64,000 nt of DNA from an uncultured Kordia sp. (GTDB lineage: Bacteria; Bacteroidota; Bacteroidia; Flavobacteriales; Flavobacteriaceae), in assembly GCF_947496985.1 (NCBI RefSeq), contig NZ_CANMEZ010000002.1, positions 434,001-498,000 of the forward strand, in the 5' to 3' direction. Made by a program: the position numbers and the translations under genes. Below, in pieces: positions 1 to 8,421 of this stretch (the first letter of the stretch is position 1; each line of letters starts with the position of its first letter). Below the pieces are notes generated by a model. It was not told the origin of the DNA. It ran no database searches and was given only the letters and a program-made list of their open reading frames with translations.

Positions 1-1
1 A

Positions 2-607
2 ACCAACATGGTATTACCAAATGCTACTGTAACTGTAATTGATGCTTATGGACGTATTGTTGACAAAATCCAAACAGACGATAAAGGAATTTTCACAACA
101 AATGTAATTCCTTACAATTCTTATACTTTACACGCTTCTAAAGATGGTTTCATTCAAACTGATGAAGATTTTGAATCATTTAGAGGTGACGATTACACGC
201 ATGAGTTAACAATTAAGTTACCACAAGCAAAAGCTGAAATCGTAGAAGTTGAAGAGAAGTTAATGATCAAAATTGAAAATATTTATTTCGATTATAACAA
301 ATGGGTAATTAAAGCTGAATCAACATTGTCTTTAAACAAAGTTGTTGATGTATTAAACGAAAACCCAGGAATGGTTATTGAAATCAATGCACATACAGAT
401 ACAAGAGGAAAAGCTGGATATAACTACAAGTTATCAAATAAAAGAGCTGCTTCTGCAAAAGCATATTTAATCAAAAATGGAATTAACGCTAGTCGTTTAG
501 TTTCAAAAGGATACGGTGAAACACAACCAATCGAAAATTGTGGTGCTAACTGTTCAGAAACCCAGCATGAAACAAACCGTAGAATTGAGTTTGTTATTGT
601 TGAGTAG
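2..607 (+). CDS. OmpA-family outer membrane protein, C-terminal part (5' end outside window)
   Basis: This is the C-terminal part of a larger protein; the frame is open to the left edge (Thr-Asn before the first internal Met), so that Met at position 8 is probably not the start. The first 60 or so residues (LPNATVTVIDAYGR, DDKGIF, YTLHASKDGF) look like a carboxypeptidase-regulatory-like beta-sandwich. The last 110 residues form an OmpA C-terminal domain (IYFDYNKWVIK, INAHTDTRG, YKLSNKRA, SKGYGE, RRIEFVI), which binds peptidoglycan through the conserved Asp/Arg of TDTRG...LSNKRA. Proteins with this architecture anchor outer-membrane complexes to the cell wall and are often paired with PorP/SprF proteins in Flavobacteria, but the upstream partner cannot be seen. 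A strong terminator follows. Confidence 0.88.
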   Translation, partial: TNMVLPNATVTVIDAYGRIVDKIQTDDKGIFTTNVIPYNSYTLHASKDGFIQTDEDFESFRGDDYTHELTIKLPQAKAEIVEVEEKLMIKIENIYFDYNKWVIKAESTLSLNKVVDVLNENPGMVIEINAHTDTRGKAGYNYKLSNKRAASAKAYLIKNGINASRLVSKGYGETQPIENCGANCSETQHETNRRIEFVIVE

Positions 608-632
608 TACTTAGTAATAAACTGATAGATAG

Positions 633-663
633 AAAAGCGCTCGTGAAAACGGGCGCTTTTTTT
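633..663 (+). terminator. Rho-independent terminator after the OmpA-family gene
   Basis: An 11-bp stem (AAAAGCGCTCG paired with CGGGCGCTTTT, one G-T wobble) with a 6-base loop is followed by a T run, 25 bases past the stop codon. Confidence 0.85.
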
Positions 664-1025
664 ATGGTTAAATATATTTTAGTTTTTATTACCTACTTGT
701 TTCTACAATCTATTTTCAATACATCTTAAAAACACACAACACGCTATTGAAAAACAGAGAAATCATTTTTTATTCAATACATGATATGCATTAAGCCTTC
801 TCGTACTTTGACATTCTTTCCTGAAATAAACAAAGCTTCTCTTATTTTAGGGCATCCAACTATAATATTTTAAATTACTTCACAAAAATATCATTCCACA
901 TAGCACTATCTTTATAGTAAACCGTAAACCCTTTTAAATTATTTATTGTGATTAGAAATCACTTCAACTTTACTATACATAATATTAGAAAGTTATACTT
1001 GATACTATAAAATACTTTTCTCATC
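664..1025. other. Intergenic stretch without a confident gene
   Basis: Between the OmpA terminator and the beta-lactamase terminator I see no gene, RNA or repeat. The only item is a short minus-strand open stretch at 875-958 whose translation reads like protein (NNLKGFTVYYKD, MWNDIF). It is bounded by stops, has no start codon upstream, and at 27 codons could easily be chance. It may be a decayed gene end. Confidence 0.3.
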
Positions 1026-1073
1026 AAAAATTAACAGCCAAAAACTACTAGCAAACTAGCAATCTTTGGCTGT
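1026..1073 (-). terminator. Likely terminator of the beta-lactamase-like gene
   Basis: A perfect 9-bp inverted repeat (ACAGCCAAA / TTTGGCTGT, 1034-1042 and 1065-1073) with a 22-base loop is followed on the minus strand by TTAATTTTT. It lies 22 bases after the stop of the minus-strand gene. Confidence 0.6.
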
Positions 1074-1094
1074 CATATACAAACATTATTTTTA

Positions 1095-2342
1095 TTATTT
1101 ACTTCTAGCTTCTTTTTTCAACATCTTCTTGTAGCGACCATTTCCGACATAGGTATAAATTAGTTCAGAAAGATAGAACTTATCATCGCGCCAAGAATCT
1201 CCCAGACGGACTATAACAATGTTTTCCGTAGGGTTTACATACACATATTGACCAAGGATTCCCAATGCGTTGTAATCGTCTCCTTGAAAGTGCGATACAT
1301 ATTTGCCGCTTTTTAATTTTCTCGCTTTTAAAAAGTCCTTATTATTTGCTTTTGCATAGGCTCTTCCTTCTTCTTCTGTATCAAAAACATCGTAATGCGA
1401 ACTTGTCCACCATTTATTTTTATAATCATTGTGTGCATAAATTTTCTTTCCGCTATCCGTTTTAGCAACCCAAGCTTCAGGCACAATTTGAACTCCATTG
1501 TATTTTCCTCCATTCAAATATAAACGTCCAAATTTTGCAAAGTCTTCTGCAGTTGCATTTAAGCAACAGAATGCTTTTACCATTTTATTGCGTTCGCTAT
1601 CTACCGTCCAAGTTGCATCAGATTTCATACCTAATGGTTTCCATATTTTTTGCGATAAGTATTCTTGTAAAGGCATTTTTGTGACACGTTCTAAAATAAC
1701 ACCTAATACTTGCGTATCAATACTTCTGTAATTGAATCGTCCTGGCGCTTCGGCAATTGTCATTCCATTGGTAATTTTTCCGCGAATATTTGTTCCGTAA
1801 TACAAACGTGCCATTCCTGTAAATGGATTGATACGTGGATATTCGTCAAACTTGATTCCGCTTTGCATGTTTAGCAAGTGTTTTACAGTTATTTTCTCAA
1901 AATCTTTATCTTGATTCAACAATTCTGGCAAGTACGCTGTAACAGGCGCATTTTCATCTAGTAAGCCTTCTTCTTGTGCAATTCCTACCAATGCAGACAC
2001 AAATGACTTGGCCACTGAAAATGAAGTTAGCAAGGAATTTTCATTATATTCATTAAAATACTTTTCATAAATAATTGTATCATTTTTAATTACCATAAAA
2101 GCATTTGTATTCGTCCCTTCTAAGTTTTCATCTAAAAAAGTAGCTAGATCCGTATCTTTTCTTACAGCAAACATAAAATCTTCTGCTCCTTTTTCTACCG
2201 TAACATTTGGCTGCCATTCATTATCTGTAATATCAGCCTGCCCATGTACAACAGTACGATAAATCATGGTACAACTCTCTAAATTGAATGCGATAAAAAG
2301 GATACTTACTAGTGCTAAGATTTTAAATATTGACTTTTTCAT
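1095..2342 (-). CDS. Serine beta-lactamase/penicillin-binding-like lipoprotein
   Basis: A 415-residue class C beta-lactamase fold protein. The start chosen is the ATG of MKKSIFKIL, because it begins a lipoprotein signal with a cysteine after NLES; an upstream in-frame codon would add a non-signal extension. The nucleophile motif SxxK is S109-V-A-K112 (TSFSVAKSF), followed by a Tyr motif FNYRSIDTQ and, near the C-terminus, a GILGQ segment. The family includes esterases, peptidases and true beta-lactamases, so the substrate is unknown; anchoring outside the inner membrane is inferred from the lipobox. It follows the LytTR regulator gene by 116 bases on the same strand. Confidence 0.85.
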   Translation of the reverse strand: MKKSIFKILALVSILFIAFNLESCTMIYRTVVHGQADITDNEWQPNVTVEKGAEDFMFAVRKDTDLATFLDENLEGTNTNAFMVIKNDTIIYEKYFNEYNENSLLTSFSVAKSFVSALVGIAQEEGLLDENAPVTAYLPELLNQDKDFEKITVKHLLNMQSGIKFDEYPRINPFTGMARLYYGTNIRGKITNGMTIAEAPGRFNYRSIDTQVLGVILERVTKMPLQEYLSQKIWKPLGMKSDATWTVDSERNKMVKAFCCLNATAEDFAKFGRLYLNGGKYNGVQIVPEAWVAKTDSGKKIYAHNDYKNKWWTSSHYDVFDTEEEGRAYAKANNKDFLKARKLKSGKYVSHFQGDDYNALGILGQYVYVNPTENIVIVRLGDSWRDDKFYLSELIYTYVGNGRYKKMLKKEARSK

Positions 2343-2458
2343 AATGAACTTTTTTATTGTTAGACAGTTCAATATTCCGACTTTACACTAGTGTTTACAA
2401 GTATTTGTGGTGAATGAATCGATTTGAGTGGTAAAATTTTTAGTCGTTGGTGAACGAT

Positions 2459-3271
2459 TTATTCTGAGGGGTTAATGAATTTTTCTATTAAAGTCTTTTT
2501 ATATGTTTTTGAAACTGGAATTTGAGTCAGATTTGGTTTCAATAGTAAGATTGTTTGTGCAGATTCACGTTTCCATTCTAAAAAGTGAATAGGGTTTATT
2601 AAGAATGAACGATGTGTTTTGAGCAAGAACGGAAACTCTTCTTGCAATACTGATATCTTGTTTCGAAAGAGTTCATTTTTTAATTCGTTTTGTAATAAAT
2701 AATGAACTTTCACATAATTGTTTGCTGACTCAATGAAAACTAATTCGGCTTCTTTTAAGTGTAATACTTCTGCTTTATTCTCTCCTTTGATGACAATGTT
2801 TTTTTCTTTCGGCTCAACCGAAATTGACTCCGTTACTGTTTTATCTCCAAATATCCAACGCAAAAATATCATTACTGGCAATAATAGAAACACGGTAGGA
2901 ATTACTTGTTGCGTAAAGAAATAACTGAAACTGTGTGCATACGGATCATTTTCCAGCAAAATGAATTTGAAGAATATGTATGCAATTCCTCCAGAAATTA
3001 CGATTAATGATACTAAAAGTATTCCTTCGTTTACTAAAGTCCATTTTCCAGCAGTTTTATACAAGAGTCTTTGCAAAGGAATCGTCACAAAATATGACAA
3101 CATTCCTACGATAGTGTATCCAAATGTAGCAAGTAATCGTTCTGGTTTTGGCAATTGATACATATCAAAAGGTTCCACATAATAGAAGAAGAGGAATAAC
3201 CAAAAACCAATAAAAAATCCAACCAATAACTGTTTCCGTATTGATTGGATATAAAAATTTTGTATTTGCAT
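2459..3271 (-). CDS. Membrane-bound LytTR-family transcriptional regulator
   Basis: A 270-residue protein. Four hydrophobic segments lie in residues 15-140 (VGFFIGFWLFLFFYY, FGYTIVGMLSYFV, GILLVSLIVISGG, VIPTVFLLLPVMIF). A C-terminal LytTR DNA-binding domain occupies residues 170-265, with VFIESANNYVKVHY and LLKTHRSFLINP as typical motifs. There is no receiver domain, so it probably senses a membrane signal or acts alone. It begins 17 bases after the stop of clpX and precedes the beta-lactamase-like gene, so it could be the last-but-one gene of a tig-clpP-clpX transcript or the regulator of the downstream lipoprotein; the second idea is inference from order only. Confidence 0.88.
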   Translation of the reverse strand: MQIQNFYIQSIRKQLLVGFFIGFWLFLFFYYVEPFDMYQLPKPERLLATFGYTIVGMLSYFVTIPLQRLLYKTAGKWTLVNEGILLVSLIVISGGIAYIFFKFILLENDPYAHSFSYFFTQQVIPTVFLLLPVMIFLRWIFGDKTVTESISVEPKEKNIVIKGENKAEVLHLKEAELVFIESANNYVKVHYLLQNELKNELFRNKISVLQEEFPFLLKTHRSFLINPIHFLEWKRESAQTILLLKPNLTQIPVSKTYKKTLIEKFINPSE

Positions 3272-3288
3272 TATCTAATAGCTGTTAT

Positions 3289-4521
3289 TTATGATACTGC
3301 TTTTAGTTTTTTGATTGCTACTTTTGATAGCTTTTTCTCAGCGTATGTTTTACTGATTTTTAATTCTTTTTCGTCAGATCCTGGCATTTCAAACATGGCG
3401 TCTGTTAGGATTGTTTCACATAATGAACGTAATCCACGAGCTCCTAGTTTATATTCAATTGCTTTTTCTACAATAAACTCTAACGCACCTTCAGTAATAT
3501 CAAACTCAATATTATCCATAGAGAATAATTTTTTGTATTGTTTGATGATTGCATTTTTAGGCTCCGTTAAGATGGCACGTAATGTGTTTGCATCTAATGG
3601 ATTCATATGCGTTAATACTGGCAAACGACCGATAATTTCAGGAATCAAACCAAAGTCTTTTAAATCTTTCGGAATGATGTATTGCAATAGATTGTCTGAG
3701 TCAATTACTTCTTCATCTTTGGAAGCGCTATATCCAACTGCTTGCATGTTCAATCTTCGTGTGATAACGCGTTCTATTCCATCAAAAGCACCTCCTGCAA
3801 TAAATAAGATATTTTCTGTATTTACTTCAATGAATTTTTGATCCGGATGTTTTCTTCCTCCTTTTGGCGGAACATTTACAACCGTTCCTTCCAATAGTTT
3901 TAACAAGGCTTGCTGCACACCTTCTCCTGAAACATCACGTGTTATTGATGGATTGTCACTTTTACGTGCAATTTTATCTATTTCATCAATGAAAACAATT
4001 CCACGTTCTGCTTTTTCAAGGTTGTAATCAGCTGCTTGCAATAAGCGTGTCAAAATACTTTCTACATCTTCTCCCACATATCCTGCTTCTGTTAAAACAG
4101 TAGCATCTACTATTGCCAATGGAACGTTTAACATACGAGCAATGGTTTTTGCTATTAATGTTTTTCCGGTTCCTGTTTGCCCAACCATGATGATATTACT
4201 CTTTTGAATTTCAATATTATCATTTGTTGGCGCTTGTAATAATCGTTTGTAGTGATTGTACACAGCAACCGACATTACTTTTTTCGTAGCTCCTTGCCCG
4301 ATGATGAATTCGTCTAAGAATTCCTTGATTTGTTTTGGTTTGCGCAATACCAATTCTGATGATAATTCATCGTTACTAGCTTGTTTTGATTCTTCTAAAA
4401 CAATTCCGTGCGCTTGTTCAATACATCTGTCGCAGATATGTGCATCTAAACCTGCGATTAACAGATTTGTTTCTGGCTTTTTTCTGCCACAGAACGAACA
4501 TTCTAATTCTTCTTTCGCCAT
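3289..4521 (-). CDS. clpX: ATP-dependent Clp protease ATP-binding subunit ClpX
   Basis: A 410-residue AAA+ unfoldase that feeds proteins to ClpP in the cytoplasm. The N-terminal zinc-binding domain is complete (C8, C11, C30, C33). Walker A is GQTGTGKT at 114-121 and Walker B is VFIDEID near 176-182; the sensor and pore loops are present (GYVGED, and [11 protein letters not shown] for the IGF region that contacts ClpP). The length is normal for the family. It is 32 bases downstream of clpP on the same strand, in the conserved order tig-clpP-clpX. Confidence 0.98.
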   Translation of the reverse strand: MAKEELECSFCGRKKPETNLLIAGLDAHICDRCIEQAHGIVLEESKQASNDELSSELVLRKPKQIKEFLDEFIIGQGATKKVMSVAVYNHYKRLLQAPTNDNIEIQKSNIIMVGQTGTGKTLIAKTIARMLNVPLAIVDATVLTEAGYVGEDVESILTRLLQAADYNLEKAERGIVFIDEIDKIARKSDNPSITRDVSGEGVQQALLKLLEGTVVNVPPKGGRKHPDQKFIEVNTENILFIAGGAFDGIERVITRRLNMQAVGYSASKDEEVIDSDNLLQYIIPKDLKDFGLIPEIIGRLPVLTHMNPLDANTLRAILTEPKNAIIKQYKKLFSMDNIEFDITEGALEFIVEKAIEYKLGARGLRSLCETILTDAMFEMPGSDEKELKISKTYAEKKLSKVAIKKLKAVS

Positions 4522-4553
4522 TATTTATTGTATTTACTTGTAGAGTTGTTATT

Positions 4554-5246
4554 TTATTCTCTTACAAGTATTTCATCAATCATTCCATAATCTTTAGCTT
4601 TATCGGCTTTCATCCAATAATCTCTATCCGAATCTTCATATACTTTGTCATATGATTGTCCAGAATGCTTAGAAATGATTTTATATAATTCTTCTTTTAA
4701 TATTAAGATTTCTCTTGCTGTGATTTCAATATCACTTGCTTGTCCTTGTGCGCCACCTAATGGTTGATGAATCATCACTCTTGAATGCGTTAATCCAGAT
4801 CTTTTTCCAGCTTGTCCTGCACATAATAATACAGCTCCCATAGAAGCAGCCATTCCTGTACAGATAGTTGCTACATCTGGTTTAATGAATTGCATTGTAT
4901 CATAGATTCCTAATCCTGCATATACACCACCTCCTGGAGAGTTGATATAGATTTGAATATCTTTAGAAGAGTCTACGCTTTCCATAAATAATAATTGTGC
5001 TTGCACAATATTAGCTACTTGATCGTCAATTCCTGTTCCTAAAAATATAATTCTATCCATCATTAAACGCGAAAATACGTCCATTTGAGCAACGTTCATT
5101 TGACGTTCTTCAATGATGTAAGGCGTCATTCCTACTGGGTTAGAAAATGTAGAAGGTGACATACGACTTACGATTTTATCGTAGTACATATTATTGATAC
5201 CGTGATGTTTAGTTGCGTATTTATGAAATTCTTTTTTATAGTTCAT
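4554..5246 (-). CDS. clpP: ATP-dependent Clp protease proteolytic subunit ClpP
   Basis: A 230-residue serine protease subunit that forms the barrel partnered by ClpX. The catalytic triad is visible: S135 in GMAASMGAVL, H160 in VMIHQPLGG and D209 in SDRDYW. The N-terminal extension of about 35 residues before NPVGMTPYIIEE is longer than in E. coli and is common in Bacteroidota. It lies between tig and clpX; a hairpin with a T run separates it from tig, so clpPX may be partly uncoupled from tig. Confidence 0.98.
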   Translation of the reverse strand: MNYKKEFHKYATKHHGINNMYYDKIVSRMSPSTFSNPVGMTPYIIEERQMNVAQMDVFSRLMMDRIIFLGTGIDDQVANIVQAQLLFMESVDSSKDIQIYINSPGGGVYAGLGIYDTMQFIKPDVATICTGMAASMGAVLLCAGQAGKRSGLTHSRVMIHQPLGGAQGQASDIEITAREILILKEELYKIISKHSGQSYDKVYEDSDRDYWMKADKAKDYGMIDEILVRE

Positions 5247-5265
5247 TTCGTGTCTTTCTATTTTT

Positions 5266-5305
5266 GATTAAAAAAGGCGTTAAAATAATAATTTTTTAAC
5301 GCCTT
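5266..5305 (-). terminator. Hairpin with T run between tig and clpP
   Basis: A perfect 12-bp stem (AAGGCGTTAAAA 5274-5285 with TTTTAACGCCTT 5294-5305) is followed on the minus strand by TTTT. It is placed 21 bases after tig and upstream of clpP, so it can act as terminator or attenuator inside the cluster. Confidence 0.7.
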
Positions 5306-5325
5306 AAATATAAGTATTTTATTTC

Positions 5326-6654
5326 TTAATGACCATCTCCGTACACTTCTTTAACGAAGTTTTCGTAAGTTACTTCTTTCTTTTTAAGGTTTGCTTTTTC
5401 CTTGAAAAGCTCTAATAATTTTTGACTTAACAATTGATCTGTTAATCTTCTTACCTCTTCTTGGTTAGATAAGATTCTCGCAGCGATGTCTTCTAACTCC
5501 TGATCACTAGGATTCATTTGTCCAAATTGCGCCATTTGCGCTTTAATCATTTGCTTCGAAAATTCTTTTAAGTCTTCAAATTGAACTTGAACTTCGTTTT
5601 CTTTTACTAATTTATCTTGAATTAGCTGGTAACGCAATCCCTTTTCAGATTTTCCGTATTCTTCTTCGGCTTGCTCAACTGTTAATTCTTGTTCTCCTGC
5701 AGATTGAATCCACTTTTTTAAGAAATCAGCTGGTAAGTCAAATTTTGTATTTTCAATTAATCCTTCTGTAACATCATTTAGTAAACGTTGATCAGATTGT
5801 TGTACAAATTGTCTTTCTGCATCTTCTTTGATCTTTCCTTTTACTTCTTCTAATGTACTTACATTTCCTTCTCCAAATAATTTATCAAATAATTCTTGGT
5901 TTAACTCTGCTAATTCTCTTGTATTTGCTTCGTTAATTTTAAAAGAAACTTCAATATCCAAACCATTTGCAGCATCTTGCTCCACTTTTAAAAAGTTCAT
6001 TAAATCATTATCATCATTGAATAAACCTTTTGTTTTTAACGTAAGTGTATCTCCAACTTTTGCGCCTACAAACTTGTTTGCGTTTCTTTTACCCTTGATT
6101 TTATCTAAACCAAATGTAGCATTGTTTTCAATTCCAGCTTCTTCATTTGTGAAAACACCTGTTACTTCAGATTCTTCTGAAACTTCATCTTGACTGATTA
6201 GTTTTCCGTATTGTTTTCTGATGTTTTCAACCTGACCGTCGATCATTTTATCATCAGCAATAATATTATATTGTGTAATTGCTTCTCCTTGTAAATCTAC
6301 TTTAAACTCTGGAGCTAATCCTAATTCAAATTCAAAAGAGAAATTTTCAGCGTCCCAATCAAACTCTTCTTGCATTCTTGGTAATGGATTTCCAAGTATA
6401 TCTAGTTTTTCTTCTACTAAATATTTATTTAACCCTTCTTGTAATAATTTGTTTACCTCATCAACAAGTACTGCTTTTCCGTACTGCTTTTTCACTAATC
6501 CCATTGGCACATGACCTTTTCTAAATCCTGGGATATTAGCTGTTTTTCTATAGTCTGTTAAGATTTTAGCAACTTTTTCGCTGTAGTCTGCTTCTGCAAT
6601 TTCTACTGTTACTACTGCGTTTAACGCGTCTATATTTTCTCTTGTTATATTCAT
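5326..6654 (-). CDS. tig: Trigger factor (ribosome-associated chaperone)
   Basis: A 442-residue protein. Trigger factor binds nascent chains at the ribosome exit tunnel. The ribosome-binding signature is clear near residues 39-52 (NIPGFRKGHVPMGL, matching GFRxGxxP). The middle region corresponds to the FKBP-like domain, more divergent than in proteobacteria (GVFTNEEAG, VGAKVGDTLTLKTKG), and the long helical C-terminal domain follows. Start of a classical tig-clpP-clpX cluster, with a well-formed promoter directly upstream. Confidence 0.97.
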   Translation of the reverse strand: MNITRENIDALNAVVTVEIAEADYSEKVAKILTDYRKTANIPGFRKGHVPMGLVKKQYGKAVLVDEVNKLLQEGLNKYLVEEKLDILGNPLPRMQEEFDWDAENFSFEFELGLAPEFKVDLQGEAITQYNIIADDKMIDGQVENIRKQYGKLISQDEVSEESEVTGVFTNEEAGIENNATFGLDKIKGKRNANKFVGAKVGDTLTLKTKGLFNDDNDLMNFLKVEQDAANGLDIEVSFKINEANTRELAELNQELFDKLFGEGNVSTLEEVKGKIKEDAERQFVQQSDQRLLNDVTEGLIENTKFDLPADFLKKWIQSAGEQELTVEQAEEEYGKSEKGLRYQLIQDKLVKENEVQVQFEDLKEFSKQMIKAQMAQFGQMNPSDQELEDIAARILSNQEEVRRLTDQLLSQKLLELFKEKANLKKKEVTYENFVKEVYGDGH

Positions 6655-6683
6655 CTTCGTTTTGTAATATGAAAATTGGAGTG

Positions 6684-6714
6684 CAAAAGTACGTTATTTT
6701 TAGAAGCGAATCAA
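6684..6714 (-). promoter_or_regulatory. Promoter of tig
   Basis: On the minus strand TTG (6714-6712), 20 bases, then TACTTTTG (6691-6684) match the Bacteroidota sigma factor consensus TTG/TAnnTTTG; it sits 29 bases before the tig ATG. Confidence 0.75.
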
Positions 6715-6830
6715 GTTATTCAACCAATTGTGTATCAGTTTCTTTTTACTGCAATTACAGAAATTAATCGTGATTTCATTGAGAATTGTAAAATTCGCTT
6801 CTCAAAATTGTTTTTATTAGAAATATGATC

Positions 6831-6870
6831 GCATAAAAAAAGCACTGATTTCTCAGTGCTTTTTTTATGC
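6831..6870 (-). terminator. Terminator of the SGNH/FadL pair
   Basis: A perfect 18-bp inverted repeat (6831-6848 and 6853-6870, loop TTTC, core AGCACTGA/TCAGTGCT flanked by A/T runs) lies 16 bases after the SGNH stop codon. Confidence 0.9.
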
Positions 6871-6886
6871 TCTATTTTATGCTTTC

Positions 6887-8401
6887 TTAGTTTGTAGGAA
6901 CTACAGTTACACCAGGATAATATCCGGCAGTAACTCCAGGAACATCTGAACCATATTTTGCATTGATTGCTTTAATAAAACTATCCGCTACAATTGCATA
7001 TCCTCTTGAATTTGGATGTACACCATCTAAAGAGAATACAGTTGTAGAAATTGCATCAGAAGAACCATCAAAGTAGTTGTTTGTATAGATTTGTCCGTCA
7101 GCTGTACGTAAACCAGAAACTAATACTTCTAATGTAGTTGCCATGTCAGCAACTGCTAAGTCTTTATCAGCAGCAATCGCAAGAATTGCATTGTTGTAAG
7201 CTGTTCTAGCATTTCTTACTGACTGTATTTCTGTTGCTGTTAAAACCCAGTTATCAGCTAATGGCACTCCAACTCCATTAATAGAAGCAGGGTTTGAAGG
7301 ATCAGCTAATGTTCCGATAATTCCAGATGATGGTAAAACTAGTAAGTCATTTACTGTTGCCATTCTGTAGTTAGGTAGTCCAAGACCTGCTAAAGGTGTT
7401 AAGTCTTCATCAACAATTACAACTGCATTTTGACCTGCAGAGAATTGAATTGTACGTTGCGCTACTTCACTAGCAGTAATTAAACCATTTGCTGCTGCTA
7501 ATTGTAATCCGCCATTATATTGTGCATATGCTCCATTTGCAAAAGCTGCTGTTGGCGCATCCATTGGAATTGGATTGTAAGGCACTGTTGTAAAGTAAGG
7601 GATTGAAGTTACATCAGGAAGTGTAGCAACTACACCTTTTGCTCCATTTGCTGTTAAAGCATCTACTAACGCGCTGTATGTAAATGCAAATACACTAGGA
7701 TCTGTTATATCGTTGAATCCGTATGATAATACATTTGGATTTCCTGTTTGATCAGTTCCTGCTCCTCCAGAAGTTGCATATGATAAGATATCATTGTTTC
7801 CAATCCATAATGAGAAGAATGTAGGGTTTAATGAAACTGCATCTTCTATAACCGTAATATTAGGACTTGTTGCGTGTCTTACAAAGTAAGGGTTTGCTGC
7901 TCCTACTGAAAGGTTTGCAATATTACCATACCCTGGTGCTCCTAAATGAAATGATTTTGCTCCTGGAACTCCCATGTTATTGTAAGCCGTAGCTTGTAAG
8001 CTTGACAATTCCATCGTAGGCGATACATTTAATGGTTCTGGGCCACCTTGACTAGCATCAATTACTAAACGTGTTCCAAATCCAGGTAATGGATTACCTG
8101 ATAATAAAAATCCTCCTGAATCATTTACATCATCATCATACGATGGTTGTGTAAACGTTCCTCCACCTGCAAAGGCAAATTTCTCTGCCATGATGTTTGG
8201 AAATGAGTTTTGCTGACCGCTTCTAAATACAGTTCCATCCATGAATCCTGCTGTTAATGAGTTTCCAACTGCGACATATGTTGAAAAATCAGCTGATCCA
8301 CTTGTGTACTCTCCACTTTCATCGATTGGATTATCAAATTCTGGCTCACAGGCAAATAATCCTAAAGCTAATATTGCTAAATATTTTATATTGTTTTTCA
8401 T
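6887..8401 (-). CDS. SGNH/GDSL-family hydrolase lipoprotein
   Basis: A 504-residue lipoprotein (signal MKNNIKYLAILALGLFAC, lipid cysteine C18). SGNH blocks are present: block I AVGNSLTAG with S48 (GNSL in place of GDSL), block III WIGNNDILS, and block V DGVHPNSRGY with D459 and H462. It is predicted to hydrolyse an ester, probably a lipid, in the periplasm or at the outer membrane. It begins 20 bases after an OmpP1/FadL porin gene on the same strand, so the two are probably cotranscribed and may couple lipid cleavage with uptake. Substrate unknown. Confidence 0.88.
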   Translation of the reverse strand: MKNNIKYLAILALGLFACEPEFDNPIDESGEYTSGSADFSTYVAVGNSLTAGFMDGTVFRSGQQNSFPNIMAEKFAFAGGGTFTQPSYDDDVNDSGGFLLSGNPLPGFGTRLVIDASQGGPEPLNVSPTMELSSLQATAYNNMGVPGAKSFHLGAPGYGNIANLSVGAANPYFVRHATSPNITVIEDAVSLNPTFFSLWIGNNDILSYATSGGAGTDQTGNPNVLSYGFNDITDPSVFAFTYSALVDALTANGAKGVVATLPDVTSIPYFTTVPYNPIPMDAPTAAFANGAYAQYNGGLQLAAANGLITASEVAQRTIQFSAGQNAVVIVDEDLTPLAGLGLPNYRMATVNDLLVLPSSGIIGTLADPSNPASINGVGVPLADNWVLTATEIQSVRNARTAYNNAILAIAADKDLAVADMATTLEVLVSGLRTADGQIYTNNYFDGSSDAISTTVFSLDGVHPNSRGYAIVADSFIKAINAKYGSDVPGVTAGYYPGVTVVPTN

Positions 8402-8421
8402 CTTTATTCTGCTCTTTAATA

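Noticed and set aside
1265-1731. Plus-strand frames opposite the beta-lactamase-like gene
   Set aside because: They have no family motifs, no start context, and are covered by a gene with clear motifs on the other strand.
6702-6802. Inverted repeat AGAAGCGAAT / ATTCGCTTCT around the tig upstream region
   Set aside because: Ten bases 81 bases apart in AT-rich DNA with no other signal; chance is a good explanation.
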